From NCBI GenBank assembly GCA_964369475.1, contig CAYJFK010000036.1, positions 1 through 24,262 on the forward strand: 24,262 nucleotides of DNA, written 5' to 3'. Within the stretch, counting starts at the first letter, position 1, and every line of letters begins with the position of its first letter. Shown in pieces: positions 6,495 to 15,206 of this stretch. Made by a program: the position numbers and the translations under genes. Source of the DNA: CAYJFK01 sp964369475 (lineage in GTDB: Bacteria > Bacillota > Clostridia > Oscillospirales > Feifaniaceae). The notes beneath the pieces were generated by a model. It had not been told where the DNA came from, did not search any database, and saw nothing but the letters and a program-made list of their open reading frames with translations.

Positions 6495-7682
6495 CTAAAT
6501 TCCGGCTTCGGTGCGGAGTGTCTCTGCAAGGTCTGTCTTCTCCCACGATACACCAAGGTCTTCTCTACCCATATGACCGTATGCGGCGAGCTGATTGAAT
6601 ATAGGCTTTCTTAGGCCTAATTTTTCAATAATCGCAGCAGGGCGAAGGTCAAAGTGCTTTGCAACGAGCTCTGATATAGCGTCGTCGCTAATCTTTCCTG
6701 TGCCAAATGTATCTACCAAGACCGACACGGGACGGGCAACACCTATTGCATATGCAAGCTGAATTTCACACTGAGTTGCAATGCCTGCCGCTACAATATT
6801 CTTTGCTACATAACGAGCGGCATATGCTGCCGAGCGGTCTACCTTTGTTGCGTCCTTACCCGAGAAAGCGCCACCACCATGACGAGAATAGCCGCCGTAT
6901 GTATCGACAATTATCTTGCGGCCTGTTAGACCTGCATCGCCCTGTGGGCCGCCTATAACAAATCTACCTGTCGGGTTGACAAATATCTTTGTTTCATCTG
7001 TTATATACTGCTCGGGAATAATTGGGCGGATAACATGATTTATAATATCTGAGCGAATTTGATCTAGCATAATTTCAGGGCTGTGTTGAGTTGAAACAAC
7101 AACAGTATCAACAAAAACAGGCTTGCCATCTACATACTCAACCGTTACCTGTGTCTTGCCGTCAGGGCGAAGATAGGACAGTATACCGTTCTTTCTAACT
7201 GCCGTTAGCTGCTTTGCAAGCTTGTGTGCAAGCGATATGGGAAGCGGCATAAGCTCCTCTGTTTCGTCACAAGCAAAGCCAAACATCATGCCCTGATCGC
7301 CAGCGCCGATCGCCTCTATGTCGTCGTCTGACATTTTGCCTTCTCTTGCCTCAAGAGCATTGTCGACACCCATTGCAATGTCGGGCGACTGCTTGTCGAG
7401 CGAAGTTATAACAGCGCAGGCCTCGCAGTCAAAGCCAAACTTTGCCCTTGTGTAGCCTATGTTCTTAACAACTTCCCTTGCTATTGCAGGGATGTCTATA
7501 ATTGCCTTTGTTGTAACTTCGCCGATAATCGAAATAAGGCCTGTTGTGGCAGTAGTTTCGCAGGCGCAACGTGACATGGGATCTTGCTCGAGCATTGCAT
7601 CTAAAACCGCATCCGATATTTGGTCGCAAATTTTATCGGGATGCCCTTCTGTTACCGATTCTGATGTAAATAATTTTCTCAT
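6495..7682 (-). CDS. metK: S-adenosylmethionine synthetase
   Basis: Makes SAM from methionine and ATP, releasing phosphate and pyrophosphate. It is a cytoplasmic tetramer. At 395 aa it is typical of the family. Signature motifs are SESVTEGHPDKICDQISDAV at the N-terminus, GAGDQGMMFGFACDET in the middle, and the glycine-rich GGGAFSGKDATKVDRSAAY with VAKNIVAAG after it. ATG 7682 is preceded by TAGGAGGAAAA. The leader carries a SAM-I riboswitch and terminator, so expression should fall when SAM is abundant. Confidence 0.97.
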   Translation of the reverse strand: MRKLFTSESVTEGHPDKICDQISDAVLDAMLEQDPMSRCACETTATTGLISIIGEVTTKAIIDIPAIAREVVKNIGYTRAKFGFDCEACAVITSLDKQSPDIAMGVDNALEAREGKMSDDDIEAIGAGDQGMMFGFACDETEELMPLPISLAHKLAKQLTAVRKNGILSYLRPDGKTQVTVEYVDGKPVFVDTVVVSTQHSPEIMLDQIRSDIINHVIRPIIPEQYITDETKIFVNPTGRFVIGGPQGDAGLTGRKIIVDTYGGYSRHGGGAFSGKDATKVDRSAAYAARYVAKNIVAAGIATQCEIQLAYAIGVARPVSVLVDTFGTGKISDDAISELVAKHFDLRPAAIIEKLGLRKPIFNQLAAYGHMGREDLGVSWEKTDLAETLRTEAGI

Positions 7683-7689
7683 TTTTCCT

Positions 7690-7721
7690 CCTAAAATAAA
7701 AAGACCCGCACAAGGGCGGGT
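7690..7721 (-). terminator. Riboswitch-controlled terminator in the metK leader
   Basis: ACCCGC/GCGGGT stem (7721-7716 with 7709-7704) followed on the minus strand by CTTTTTATTTTA. It lies directly between the SAM-I aptamer and the metK ribosome site, as expected for the expression platform of this class. Confidence 0.85.
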
Positions 7722-7822
7722 TAATGATAATCGTCCTCATCTTCAGGAATTAGCACCTAATTAAAATAGGTTGCCGGGCTTCACAGGGCCTGTCCCTCCG
7801 CCTCTCTGGATAAGTTATTAAG
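7722..7822 (-). promoter_or_regulatory. SAM-I (S-box) riboswitch
   Basis: Read on the minus strand, the leader contains the S-box hallmarks in order: CTTATCCAGAGAGG, GGAGGGAC, GGCCCTGTGAAGCCCGGCAA, CC with a P3 arm (CCTATTTTAATTAGG), GGTGCTAATTCC (7757-7746), then GATGAGGACGATTATC closing P1. The order and spacing match the SAM-binding aptamer. SAM binding should favour the downstream terminator and switch metK off. Confidence 0.93.
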
Positions 7823-7831
7823 TTTAAACTT

Positions 7832-7860
7832 ATGTTAGCACATGTTTTTACACAAGTCAA
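7832..7860 (-). promoter_or_regulatory. Promoter of the metK riboswitch leader
   Basis: On the minus strand TTGACT (7860-7855), a 17-bp spacer, TAACAT (7837-7832). The start point would fall a few bases before the riboswitch P1 strand. Confidence 0.65.
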
Positions 7861-7962
7861 CAGTTTTTTTGTAAATTTCTCGTAATATATTTTTAACCAT
7901 ATTTCAAACGACAACTGACATATAAAAGAAATACCCTTAAAATGCTGAAAATTTATAACCAA

Positions 7963-8424
7963 TTACGAGAACAAACCGTAGGCAATACCCGTTACAATAA
8001 TGTCGGCTATAAGTACGCCAAGGGCAATAGATGGCAGTGCATATTTCATTCTAAGGTCTAAAAGCGAGGCCAAAAACGCCCCTGTATATGCGCCTGTTCC
8101 CGGCAGTGGTATCGCCACAATTAGGGCAAGACCTAAGGTGGAATATTTTATAACTACATCACGTTTTTTTAAAAATCTGTTTTCCAGTTTATGTGCAAGC
8201 TTATTGAAAAGATCTATCTTTTTAAACAAATTTATTAAATGACGTCCAACAACAATAACAATTGGCACGGGGATCATATTTCCTATAAAAGAGATAATAA
8301 ATGCCTCTTGCCAGCTTAGACCCAGTGTTAAGGCGAGCGGAACCGAGCCCCTAAGTTCGAGTACGGGCGTCGCTGCAATTATAAAAATATATGTCCTTGC
8401 GGAAATATTGCTTAAAAAACCCAC
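7963..8424 (-). CDS. Small multidrug export family membrane protein (COG2426 type)
   Basis: A 153-aa protein with about four hydrophobic segments. Family hallmarks are PVLELRGSVPLALTLGLSW near the N-terminus, FIGNMIPVPIVIVVGRHL, a basic cytoplasmic stretch rich in KK/RFLKKRD, and PLPGTGAYTGAFLASLLDL near the C-terminus, which is characteristic of the Sm_multidrug_ex family. Transport substrates are not established for this family. It starts with GTG 8424, 16 bases after the degV-like stop, with TTGGAG upstream, and is the last gene of a three-gene operon. No clear terminator follows. Confidence 0.8.
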   Translation of the reverse strand: MGFLSNISARTYIFIIAATPVLELRGSVPLALTLGLSWQEAFIISFIGNMIPVPIVIVVGRHLINLFKKIDLFNKLAHKLENRFLKKRDVVIKYSTLGLALIVAIPLPGTGAYTGAFLASLLDLRMKYALPSIALGVLIADIIVTGIAYGLFS

Positions 8425-8440
8425 TAAAATATCTCCAAAA

Positions 8441-9316
8441 CTATCTTCTCGGCTCGCCTTGCACTATTATCGCAACGGCCCTTGGCCCAGAATTGATCGA
8501 AACAGCTGTGCCAAGTTGGAAAAATCCGCCATACCCGTCTCCAAGAGCTGCCTTCATGCTGTTTACAAGCTCTTTCGAGCAATCGGGCAGATTTCCGCCT
8601 GCAACAACATAATCGCTCGTGCCCTGCCTTTTTGACTTGGCGATCTTTACAAGCTGAGGCACAACTGCTTTATCCCCTCTTACCTTACTATGTTGGTTTG
8701 TCTCGCCATCTATAAGACTAAGTATCGGGCGAATTCCGAGCGCCTCACCTATTATGCCGGCCGCCGTTCCGATACGACCCGACTTGCTTGCATGTTTTAG
8801 GGAATATAGACCGAGATATACCTCTACCTTGCTAAACCAATCCTCCAAATAGGCAATAACAGCCGTAACGCCTGCGCCCTTTTTGTGCATAAGAGCCGCC
8901 TGATAGACAGCCCAACCATATCCAACAGAATAACTCAAAGAGTCAATAACATATATGTTAAACCGCCCGACTGCTTCCGGCCTGCCTTCGTAAAAATCAT
9001 CTCTCGCCATTATAGCGCTTGAATGTGTGGCAGATGCAGTCGAGCTGATAAATGTCGCAATAATGTCTGTGTAGCCCTCGTCGTATGCTTGGTTAAAATG
9101 AGCCAGCATTTCAAAGGTAGTTATCTGCGAGGTAGTTGGAATTTCCGAGGAAGTTTCCAGTAGCTCGTACATTTTAAATATGTCGGTAGCCTCCTCTTTC
9201 GAGTAGATCTTGCCACCGCATTCTATCGAAAACGGGATTGCCAAAATGCCTGCCTCGTTTGAAAGCGAGGCAGGCAGATCGCAACCCGAGTCCGTTATAA
9301 AACGGATGTTACTCAT
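8441..9316 (-). CDS. DegV family fatty-acid-binding protein
   Basis: A 291-aa protein of the DegV/FakB fold, which presents fatty acids to the FakA kinase in Bacillota. It starts with IRFITDSGCDLP (family motif TDSxxDLP), then IPFSIECGGKIY, the conserved SSEIPTTSQITTFEM segment that lines the lipid pocket, ISSTASATHSSA, YVIDSLSYSVGYG and GIRPILSLIDGE. ATG 9316 overlaps the previous stop as ATGA, so translation is coupled; a TTG twelve bases upstream is less likely. No fakA-like kinase is in the window, so involvement in exogenous fatty acid use is inferred from family only. Confidence 0.92.
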   Translation of the reverse strand: MSNIRFITDSGCDLPASLSNEAGILAIPFSIECGGKIYSKEEATDIFKMYELLETSSEIPTTSQITTFEMLAHFNQAYDEGYTDIIATFISSTASATHSSAIMARDDFYEGRPEAVGRFNIYVIDSLSYSVGYGWAVYQAALMHKKGAGVTAVIAYLEDWFSKVEVYLGLYSLKHASKSGRIGTAAGIIGEALGIRPILSLIDGETNQHSKVRGDKAVVPQLVKIAKSKRQGTSDYVVAGGNLPDCSKELVNSMKAALGDGYGGFFQLGTAVSINSGPRAVAIIVQGEPRR

Positions 9317-9678
9317 GCTTCTACCCAAACAGTAATGCCTGCATTAACAACTATAATTGTACGTCCACCATCTACACCGGGTAGATCCATTCCGTCTATT
9401 TCAAGTCCGCCGTCTACAACTTCTACATTTATGTTCTTGTATGCAGGAAGCCCCTTTAGCGCTTCTTCTACATTAAGTTCATCCTTGCGAGGGCAAGCAA
9501 TTTTAACATCGAGTTTCATTTGCTCCGAAAGCCTTGTTAGCCCTGCATACTCTGTTAGTCCGACCATACAGCAGTGCGAAATTGCATCTCTAAGCGCCTT
9601 AGATGCCGCTTTAGTAACATTCATGCCGTGCACATCAACACCGGTACCCCATTCGACAACATATCTCTTCATTTCCAT
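9313..9678 (-). CDS. Lin0512 family protein
   Basis: A 121-aa protein. The opening KRYVVEWGTGVDVHGMNVTKAASKALRDAIS followed by GLTRLSEQMKLDVKIACP resembles the Lin0512 family of uncharacterised conserved proteins. It probably forms an alpha/beta fold, with no signal peptide or membrane helix. ATG 9678 has GGAGGG upstream; a GTG nine bases earlier is possible but overlaps that site. It is the first gene of the operon with DegV and the small export protein. The function is unknown. Confidence 0.75.
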   Translation of the reverse strand: MEMKRYVVEWGTGVDVHGMNVTKAASKALRDAISHCCMVGLTEYAGLTRLSEQMKLDVKIACPRKDELNVEEALKGLPAYKNINVEVVDGGLEIDGMDLPGVDGGRTIIVVNAGITVWVEA

Positions 9679-10102
9679 AAAATACACCCTCCGTTATTAT
9701 ATAATACGACCAATTATACATAGGTCAGTTGATATTTTACCACAATAAAGCATAAATGGCAACAGTTTGTAATAATTGTATTTTACGAATTATTCGTCGT
9801 ATTTAGCCTCAAAATACGCCAAAATCCGTGCTCTTTATCTACTTTATTACCTATTAAATTCCACCGCTAATTACTTTTGCTTTAACAAAGCTTCCGCAGT
9901 TTCGATGCAAGTTAGGCAAGGCTCATTTTTGCAATGTCTAAATTGTAATAGATTACAGCTTTACAAATAATAAAATACATGTTAAAATGCATTGTAGCAA
10001 AATTATCAATAAATATGTCGAAATATAGCTAAAATTTGAAGTAGCTATTTTTAAATATTACACAATCGTGCGTTCTTACGCATTTATTTGGAGGAAACGA
10101 AG
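9679..10102. other. Divergent intergenic region without a gene
   Basis: AT-rich DNA between the minus-strand Lin0512 operon and the plus-strand hydS-like operon. Minus-strand TATAAT boxes at 9696-9706 and near 9713-9718 could serve the Lin0512 gene, but no good -35 is visible. An imperfect inverted repeat ATAGCT/AGCTAT lies around 10025-10050 before the hydS-like gene. No ORF with a convincing ribosome site was found. Confidence 0.5.
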
Positions 10103-11785
10103 TTGGCAGAGTTTATAAAATTAAAGCAATCAGACTGTAAGAATTGCTATAAATGTATTAGATGTTGTCCTGTTAAGTCGATTAGATTTTCGGGCGGTCA
10201 GGCTATGATTATAGGTAACGAATGTATACTATGTGGACAGTGTTTTGTAAACTGTCCACAAGATGCAAAGGAGATTTCGAGCAGCGTCGAGGCAAGCCGT
10301 GTACTTATCATGTCGGGCGAGCCTGTAATTGCATCTGTTGCGCCATCATTTATCGCAAACTACGACGGTGCCGACATAAAGGCGCTCGAAAGAGCCCTTC
10401 AAAAGCTCGGTTTCCACAGTGCCGAAGAAACGGCAATAGGGGCAACTCTTGTTAAAAACGAATATCAAGAGATGATCGATAGAGACAAAAGGGATGTTGT
10501 AATAACTTCCTCTTGCCATTCGATCAATTTGCTTATACAAAAATACTACCCCAAAATGCTTAGATACCTCGCCGACATCGTTTCTCCAATGCAGGCTCAT
10601 GCAATAGATATAAGAAGGCGGCACCCAAATGCCAAGGTCGTCTTTATCGGGCCATGTATCGCAAAGAAGGACGAGGCCGACTACTACGAAGGTATAGTAG
10701 ATGCTGCCCTTACCTTTGAGGAGCTTACAGGTTGGCTTGAAGAAAAAAACATAACGATAGAGCAAGCTGATAGCAGCGAGAGCATTAACAAAAGTCTGGC
10801 AAGGTTTTTCCCGACAACAGGCGGAATATTAAAGACAATAAAGAACAAAAACGATAACTACACATACATTGCAATAGACGGCGTGGAAAACTGCATGAAG
10901 GCACTTTCTGAAATAGAGAGCGGCACAATAAGTAAGTGCTTTATAGAGATGTCGGCATGTGTAGGCAGTTGTATCGGCGGCCCTGTTATGGAAAAACACA
11001 GAAAAAGAGGTTTGGCCGACAACATTAGTGTCAGTACCTATGCAGGCGGAGAGGACTTTGAAGTCATCGAGCTTCCCCCATCTCATATGAGGAAGAATTT
11101 TATTCCGATAGAGCTTAGAAATATAATCCCTGCCGACTTTGAAATAGAGAGCATATTAAGACAAATCGGCAAACGCACCAAGGAGGACGAGCTCGACTGC
11201 GGCTCTTGCGGATATAACACATGTAGGGAAAAGGCGATTGCCGTATACAACAACAAGGCAGATTTTACAATGTGTCTCCCCTCTTTGTTTGAAAAGTCCG
11301 AGTCCTTCTCCGATATTATTGTCGACAACTCTCCCAACTCCATTATCGTGCTAAACGACAATTTAGAAATACAAAGAATAAACAATGCCGCATTAGAGCT
11401 ACTCAATATCAGGCGCAAATCTGATGTTTTGGGCGAGCCTGTTATAAGGATTTTAGACCCTGCCGACTTTATTCGAGTAAGGACAAACAAAAAGCAGGTA
11501 AAAAATACAAATGCTTATCTTGCCGAATACGACAAATATGTAGACGAGACAATTTTGTACGACAACCACAACAAAATTTTCATCTGCATAATGCGTGACG
11601 TTACAGAGGAACAGGAAGTTCGCACTAAAAAAGAGGAAATAACAAAGGACACCATCGAGATTACCGACAAGGTTATACAAAAGCAAATGCGAGTAGTGCA
11701 CGAGATAGCCTCGCTACTCGGCGAGACTGCCGCTGAAACTAAGATTGCCCTTACAAAGCTTAAGGAGTCACTAAAAGATGATTAA
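10103..11785 (+). CDS. HydS-like sensory [FeFe]-hydrogenase homologue with PAS domain
   Basis: A 560-aa cytoplasmic protein. In order: a 2x[4Fe-4S] ferredoxin domain (CKNCYKCIRCCP at 12-23, CILCGQCFVNCP at 41-52); the H-cluster domain with L1 TSSCHS (135-140), L2 GPCIAKKDE (183-191) and L3 EMSACVGSCIGGP (282-294); a CGSCGYNTC...C iron-sulfur motif (366-391); a PAS domain (about 400-500); and a helical C-terminal tail. The four cysteines that hold the H-cluster are kept. Relative to catalytic enzymes, TSCCP, MPC and the Met before ACxxxC are changed to TSSCH, GPC and Ser. Such changes, PAS and an adjoining phosphatase are known from sensory group C/D hydrogenases. I infer H2 or redox sensing. 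TTG 10103 follows GGAGG by eight bases. Confidence 0.87.
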   Translation: MAEFIKLKQSDCKNCYKCIRCCPVKSIRFSGGQAMIIGNECILCGQCFVNCPQDAKEISSSVEASRVLIMSGEPVIASVAPSFIANYDGADIKALERALQKLGFHSAEETAIGATLVKNEYQEMIDRDKRDVVITSSCHSINLLIQKYYPKMLRYLADIVSPMQAHAIDIRRRHPNAKVVFIGPCIAKKDEADYYEGIVDAALTFEELTGWLEEKNITIEQADSSESINKSLARFFPTTGGILKTIKNKNDNYTYIAIDGVENCMKALSEIESGTISKCFIEMSACVGSCIGGPVMEKHRKRGLADNISVSTYAGGEDFEVIELPPSHMRKNFIPIELRNIIPADFEIESILRQIGKRTKEDELDCGSCGYNTCREKAIAVYNNKADFTMCLPSLFEKSESFSDIIVDNSPNSIIVLNDNLEIQRINNAALELLNIRRKSDVLGEPVIRILDPADFIRVRTNKKQVKNTNAYLAEYDKYVDETILYDNHNKIFICIMRDVTEEQEVRTKKEEITKDTIEITDKVIQKQMRVVHEIASLLGETAAETKIALTKLKESLKDD

Positions 11786-12953
11786 TTTATGTCCTGACAT
11801 CGGTTACAGCAGTCTTAACAAATACGGCGAGGAGCTTTGTGGCGATCAAGTGCAGGTTATAGAGGGCGACGACGGCTCTACCACCATAGTCTTGGCCGAT
11901 GGGCTTGGTAGTGGTGTTAAGGCAAATATACTCTCTACCTTGACCTCTAAGATTATATCTACCATGATCTCGGAAGGCCTTAGCATTACAGACTGCGTTG
12001 AGACAATTGCCGAAGCGCTCCCAATATGTGCTGAAAGGGAGATTGCCTATTCGACATTTACAATTTTAAGGGTGCTTAGCAACAACAAAGAGGCCGAGAT
12101 CATTCAGTACGACAACCCACGTGTAATTTTGGTGCGAAATAACGAACCGTGCGACATTTCTTGTCACGAAAGCATTATAGGCGGCAAGAAGATACTAACT
12201 TCCAAGGTATCTTTGCGAGAAAACGATCTTTTTATTTTAACGAGTGACGGTTGCATTCATGCAGGAATGGGCAGCCTACTTAATTTTGGATGGGATGTAG
12301 AGCAAATAGCCGACTTTATGGCACCCATTACAGCGGCAAACTATTCGGCAAAAACGCTTAATACTATTTTGCTCGACCAGTGTTATTCGCTTTACGGTGG
12401 AATGCCGGGAGACGACACCACATCTTGCATGGTGAAAATCAGAAAAAGAGCACCCATGAATTTAATAATAGGCCCTCCTTCCAATCTGCACGATGCACCC
12501 AAAATGATGTCGCTCTTTTTTGCCAAAGAAGGAAAGCACATTGTGTGCGGTGGCACAACTTCGAGCATTGCCGCAAAATACTTGGATAAAGAGCTCGTTG
12601 CCTCTCTTGAGTTTATCGATCCGCAAGTACCTCCAATCGCCCAAATCGAGGGGGTCGACTTGGTAACAGAGGGCATTCTTACAATAAGCAAAGTGCTCAC
12701 TTATGCCAAGGATTATATTAATGAAAATACCATGTATTCCGAATGGACAAGAAAAAAAGACGGCGCTTCTTGCATTGCCAGAATGCTCTTTGAAGAAGCT
12801 ACCGACATCAACTTCTATGTTGGCAAAGCGGTAAACCCGGCACACCAAAACCCCGATTTACCTATAAACTTCAATATCAAAATGCAGCTTATAGAGGAAC
12901 TGTCAATCTGCCTTAAAAAAATGGGCAAGAGGATAAAGGTAAACTTTTTTTAA
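11778..12953 (+). CDS. SpoIIE/PP2C-type serine phosphatase, partner of the HydS-like sensor
   Basis: A 391-aa protein. Residues 1-225 form a SpoIIE-like PP2C phosphatase with metal-binding aspartates in CGDQ (23), LADGLGSGVKAN (41), ILTSDGCI (157) and PGDDTTSCMV (212/213). Residues 226-391 form a separate domain beginning MNLIIGPPSN that I do not recognise. The ATG overlaps the sensor's last codons by eight bases, with AAGGAG upstream, so the two proteins are made together. Homologues accompany HydS-type hydrogenases in clostridia and Ruminococcus. The likely role is to pass the sensor's redox state to a phosphorylated regulator, which is not in this window. Confidence 0.88.
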   Translation: MINLCPDIGYSSLNKYGEELCGDQVQVIEGDDGSTTIVLADGLGSGVKANILSTLTSKIISTMISEGLSITDCVETIAEALPICAEREIAYSTFTILRVLSNNKEAEIIQYDNPRVILVRNNEPCDISCHESIIGGKKILTSKVSLRENDLFILTSDGCIHAGMGSLLNFGWDVEQIADFMAPITAANYSAKTLNTILLDQCYSLYGGMPGDDTTSCMVKIRKRAPMNLIIGPPSNLHDAPKMMSLFFAKEGKHIVCGGTTSSIAAKYLDKELVASLEFIDPQVPPIAQIEGVDLVTEGILTISKVLTYAKDYINENTMYSEWTRKKDGASCIARMLFEEATDINFYVGKAVNPAHQNPDLPINFNIKMQLIEELSICLKKMGKRIKVNFF

Positions 12954-12974
12954 AAAATAAATACTACCCGAAAG

Positions 12975-13002
12975 CCCAAGCGAAGTAGCGCTTGGGTTTT
13001 TT
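12975..13002 (+). terminator. Intrinsic terminator of the hydS-phosphatase operon
   Basis: CCCAAGCG / CGCTTGGG (12975-12982 and 12989-12996), loop AAGTAG, followed by TTTTTT. It lies 22 bases after the phosphatase stop. Confidence 0.92.
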
Positions 13003-13131
13003 GTTAAAATCTCTTATTTAATATAATGCTATTTTAATAACGCATAGTTTTTTCGACATTCTCCTATATTAAAAAAGATACAAAAATTAACATATATTTT
13101 CCAATTTCCGTCTATTTATTACCAAAAAGCA

Positions 13132-13160
13132 TTTACAATACAATATTCATATGATAAAAT
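13132..13160 (+). promoter_or_regulatory. Promoter of the peptide ABC importer operon
   Basis: TTTACA (13132-13137), 17-bp spacer, TAAAAT (13155-13160), about 50 bases before the first start codon. The surrounding 13003-13211 is AT-rich with no gene. Confidence 0.65.
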
Positions 13161-13211
13161 TGTTATAAATTGATCATAACTAAAAGTATTATGAAAGCAT
13201 GAGGTTAAATA

Positions 13212-15110
13212 ATGAAACGTTTTTTATCCTTTCTACTGATCTTGGCCATGCTGACCACTTTTCTTGCAGCATGTTCGACCGAAGACCCGCCCGTTGCAGG
13301 CGACACTGCCGATACTGCTGATACTGCTGATACTGCCGATGCAGTTGAAACTCCTGATATACAGGCATCATCAGTCCCCCTCGACACCTTAATGGTCGGC
13401 GTTCAGGAAATGAATGGCGATTTTATTTCGGGGTTTGGAAATAATGCCTATGATCAATCTGTTAAAGTGCTCACAGGCGGATACATGACTACATACGAAG
13501 TTGATGCACAGGGTGAGATAGTATTAAATACTGTCGTAGTAGAAGACGTGGCAACAGCCACAGATGACGATGGCAACAAGACATATACCTTCACGCTTTG
13601 CGATGATATTTTTTGGAATAACGGAGACCCTATAACGGCGGAAGACTACATAACAGCTATACTTTGGTTTTCCTCTGACGAATGGGTCACCACACAGGCA
13701 AGCTCTGTTGGCTATGATACCCTCGTAGGATACTCTGAATACAGAGACGGCTCTACCGAGATTTTCGCAGGAGCGCAGCTAATTAGCGACAATGAGTTTT
13801 CCCTTACAGTTGCAGCGGAGGAACTGCCCTATTACTGGGAATCTGTTCATGTAATGCTATCCCCCATTCACAAAGAAACATATGTTCCGTCGTCTGAGAT
13901 AATCAGCACAGACGATGGTGTTTACTTCGAGTTTGCCGAAGGCGATTTGCAGACAAATTGCAACAGAATAGCCGAGACCGAAAGATATGCACCTACCGTT
14001 ACATGCGGCCCATACAGCTTTGTTTCCTTTGAAAATCAAACTGTAACATTAGAGCTAAACGAACATTTTAAAGGCGATATACAAGGCAACAAGCCGACAT
14101 TAAAATATGTTGTGCAAAAGGCAATCCCCATCGAAACAGATGTGGAATGGGTAATAAACGGCGAGGTCGACTTGGTAGAGGGTGTTGTGCAAGGCGAGAA
14201 GATCGAGGCGGCAAAGGCTTCTTCGAGCGTTAAATATCAAGCATATCTCCGCTCGGGCTACGGCTATTTAGCCATGATGTGTGACGAAGGGCCGACAGCC
14301 GATGTAAATGTGCGCTGGGCTATGGCCTCTCTTGTAGACCGCTCCGCCATTGTAGACTATGTTCTTGGCGGCTACGGCAACACAGTAGATGCAGAGTACG
14401 GCATAGGCCAGTGGATGTATCAAGAAAAGGCTGCAGAACTTCAAGAGGCGCTAAAGCCTATATCCTTTAACATCGACACAGCAAACGACTATCTCGACCT
14501 AAGCGAATGGATATACGAGCAGGACGGAACTACCCCCTTTGACAGAACAAAGGCAGTGGAGGACGGCTCTTACCTAAGGCACAACGCAAATGGCGAGGCG
14601 CTTGTTATCAATCACCTTTCGCAAGAAAACGTTTTAACCGAAATAATTGAAATTCAGTACAAAGCAAATGCTCCTCTTGCAGGTATGCAGTTTAATCTCG
14701 ACATAGGCGACTGGAACGCCATTCTTAAAAACTACTACACGGCATTCTCCTTGGGAGAAGAGCGTATATACAACACATTTAGCTTGGCAACAAACTTCTC
14801 GGCAGTTTTCGACAGATACTACACATGGCATTCCGATTTCTTGAACACAAATATAAACAAGCCGCAGTTAAGCGACGAGGAGCTCGACAGCTTAATCATT
14901 GCAATGCGTACGACAGATCCTGACGATCAAGAGGGCTATTTAGAGGCATGGTTTGATTATCAAGTTCGTTTTAACGAACTAATGCCCCAAGTGCCGCTCT
15001 ATTCAAACGAGTATTACGACATTGCGCATGTAAATGTCGATGGTCTAAACACAAGTGCATACGCAAGTTATGAAAACATAATTTGTGAAATTACCAAGAG
15101 CGAAAAATAA
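13212..15110 (+). CDS. Peptide ABC transporter substrate-binding lipoprotein (SBP family 5)
   Basis: A 632-aa extracellular lipoprotein that captures peptides for the adjoining permeases. The signal peptide has basic start MKR, core FLSFLLILAMLTTFL and lipobox LAAC with Cys21. A linker with four to five DTA repeats (residues 31-43), encoded by near-identical 9-bp units, follows. Family 5 features are TYTFTLCDDIFWNNGDPITAEDY, VTCGPYSFVSFENQ, LELNEHFKG, DVNVRWAMASLVDRSAIVDYVLGG and the C-terminal NELMPQVPLYSNEYY. ATG 13212 follows TGAGGT. It is the first gene of the importer operon; peptide class is not predictable. Confidence 0.92.
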   Translation: MKRFLSFLLILAMLTTFLAACSTEDPPVAGDTADTADTADTADAVETPDIQASSVPLDTLMVGVQEMNGDFISGFGNNAYDQSVKVLTGGYMTTYEVDAQGEIVLNTVVVEDVATATDDDGNKTYTFTLCDDIFWNNGDPITAEDYITAILWFSSDEWVTTQASSVGYDTLVGYSEYRDGSTEIFAGAQLISDNEFSLTVAAEELPYYWESVHVMLSPIHKETYVPSSEIISTDDGVYFEFAEGDLQTNCNRIAETERYAPTVTCGPYSFVSFENQTVTLELNEHFKGDIQGNKPTLKYVVQKAIPIETDVEWVINGEVDLVEGVVQGEKIEAAKASSSVKYQAYLRSGYGYLAMMCDEGPTADVNVRWAMASLVDRSAIVDYVLGGYGNTVDAEYGIGQWMYQEKAAELQEALKPISFNIDTANDYLDLSEWIYEQDGTTPFDRTKAVEDGSYLRHNANGEALVINHLSQENVLTEIIEIQYKANAPLAGMQFNLDIGDWNAILKNYYTAFSLGEERIYNTFSLATNFSAVFDRYYTWHSDFLNTNINKPQLSDEELDSLIIAMRTTDPDDQEGYLEAWFDYQVRFNELMPQVPLYSNEYYDIAHVNVDGLNTSAYASYENIICEITKSEK

Positions 15111-15206
15111 AGGCTTTTTTCTGTAATGTTAAAACGTGTCGGCATAGTGTAGCGATATCTTAAGTGCTGTTCACAGTTATAATTCCGATTCATTATAGGT
15201 GATGCT

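Noticed and set aside
6335..6556. Longer N-terminus for peptidase T
   Set aside because: The extension would overlap metK and its terminator, and the strong ribosome site is directly before ATG 6334.
7750..7962. Minus-strand open frame upstream of metK
   Set aside because: It lies over the SAM-I riboswitch and its promoter and has no family resemblance.
10346..10765. 139-codon minus-strand frame inside the hydrogenase-like gene
   Set aside because: Antisense shadow of a conserved domain; no ribosome site or recognisable protein.
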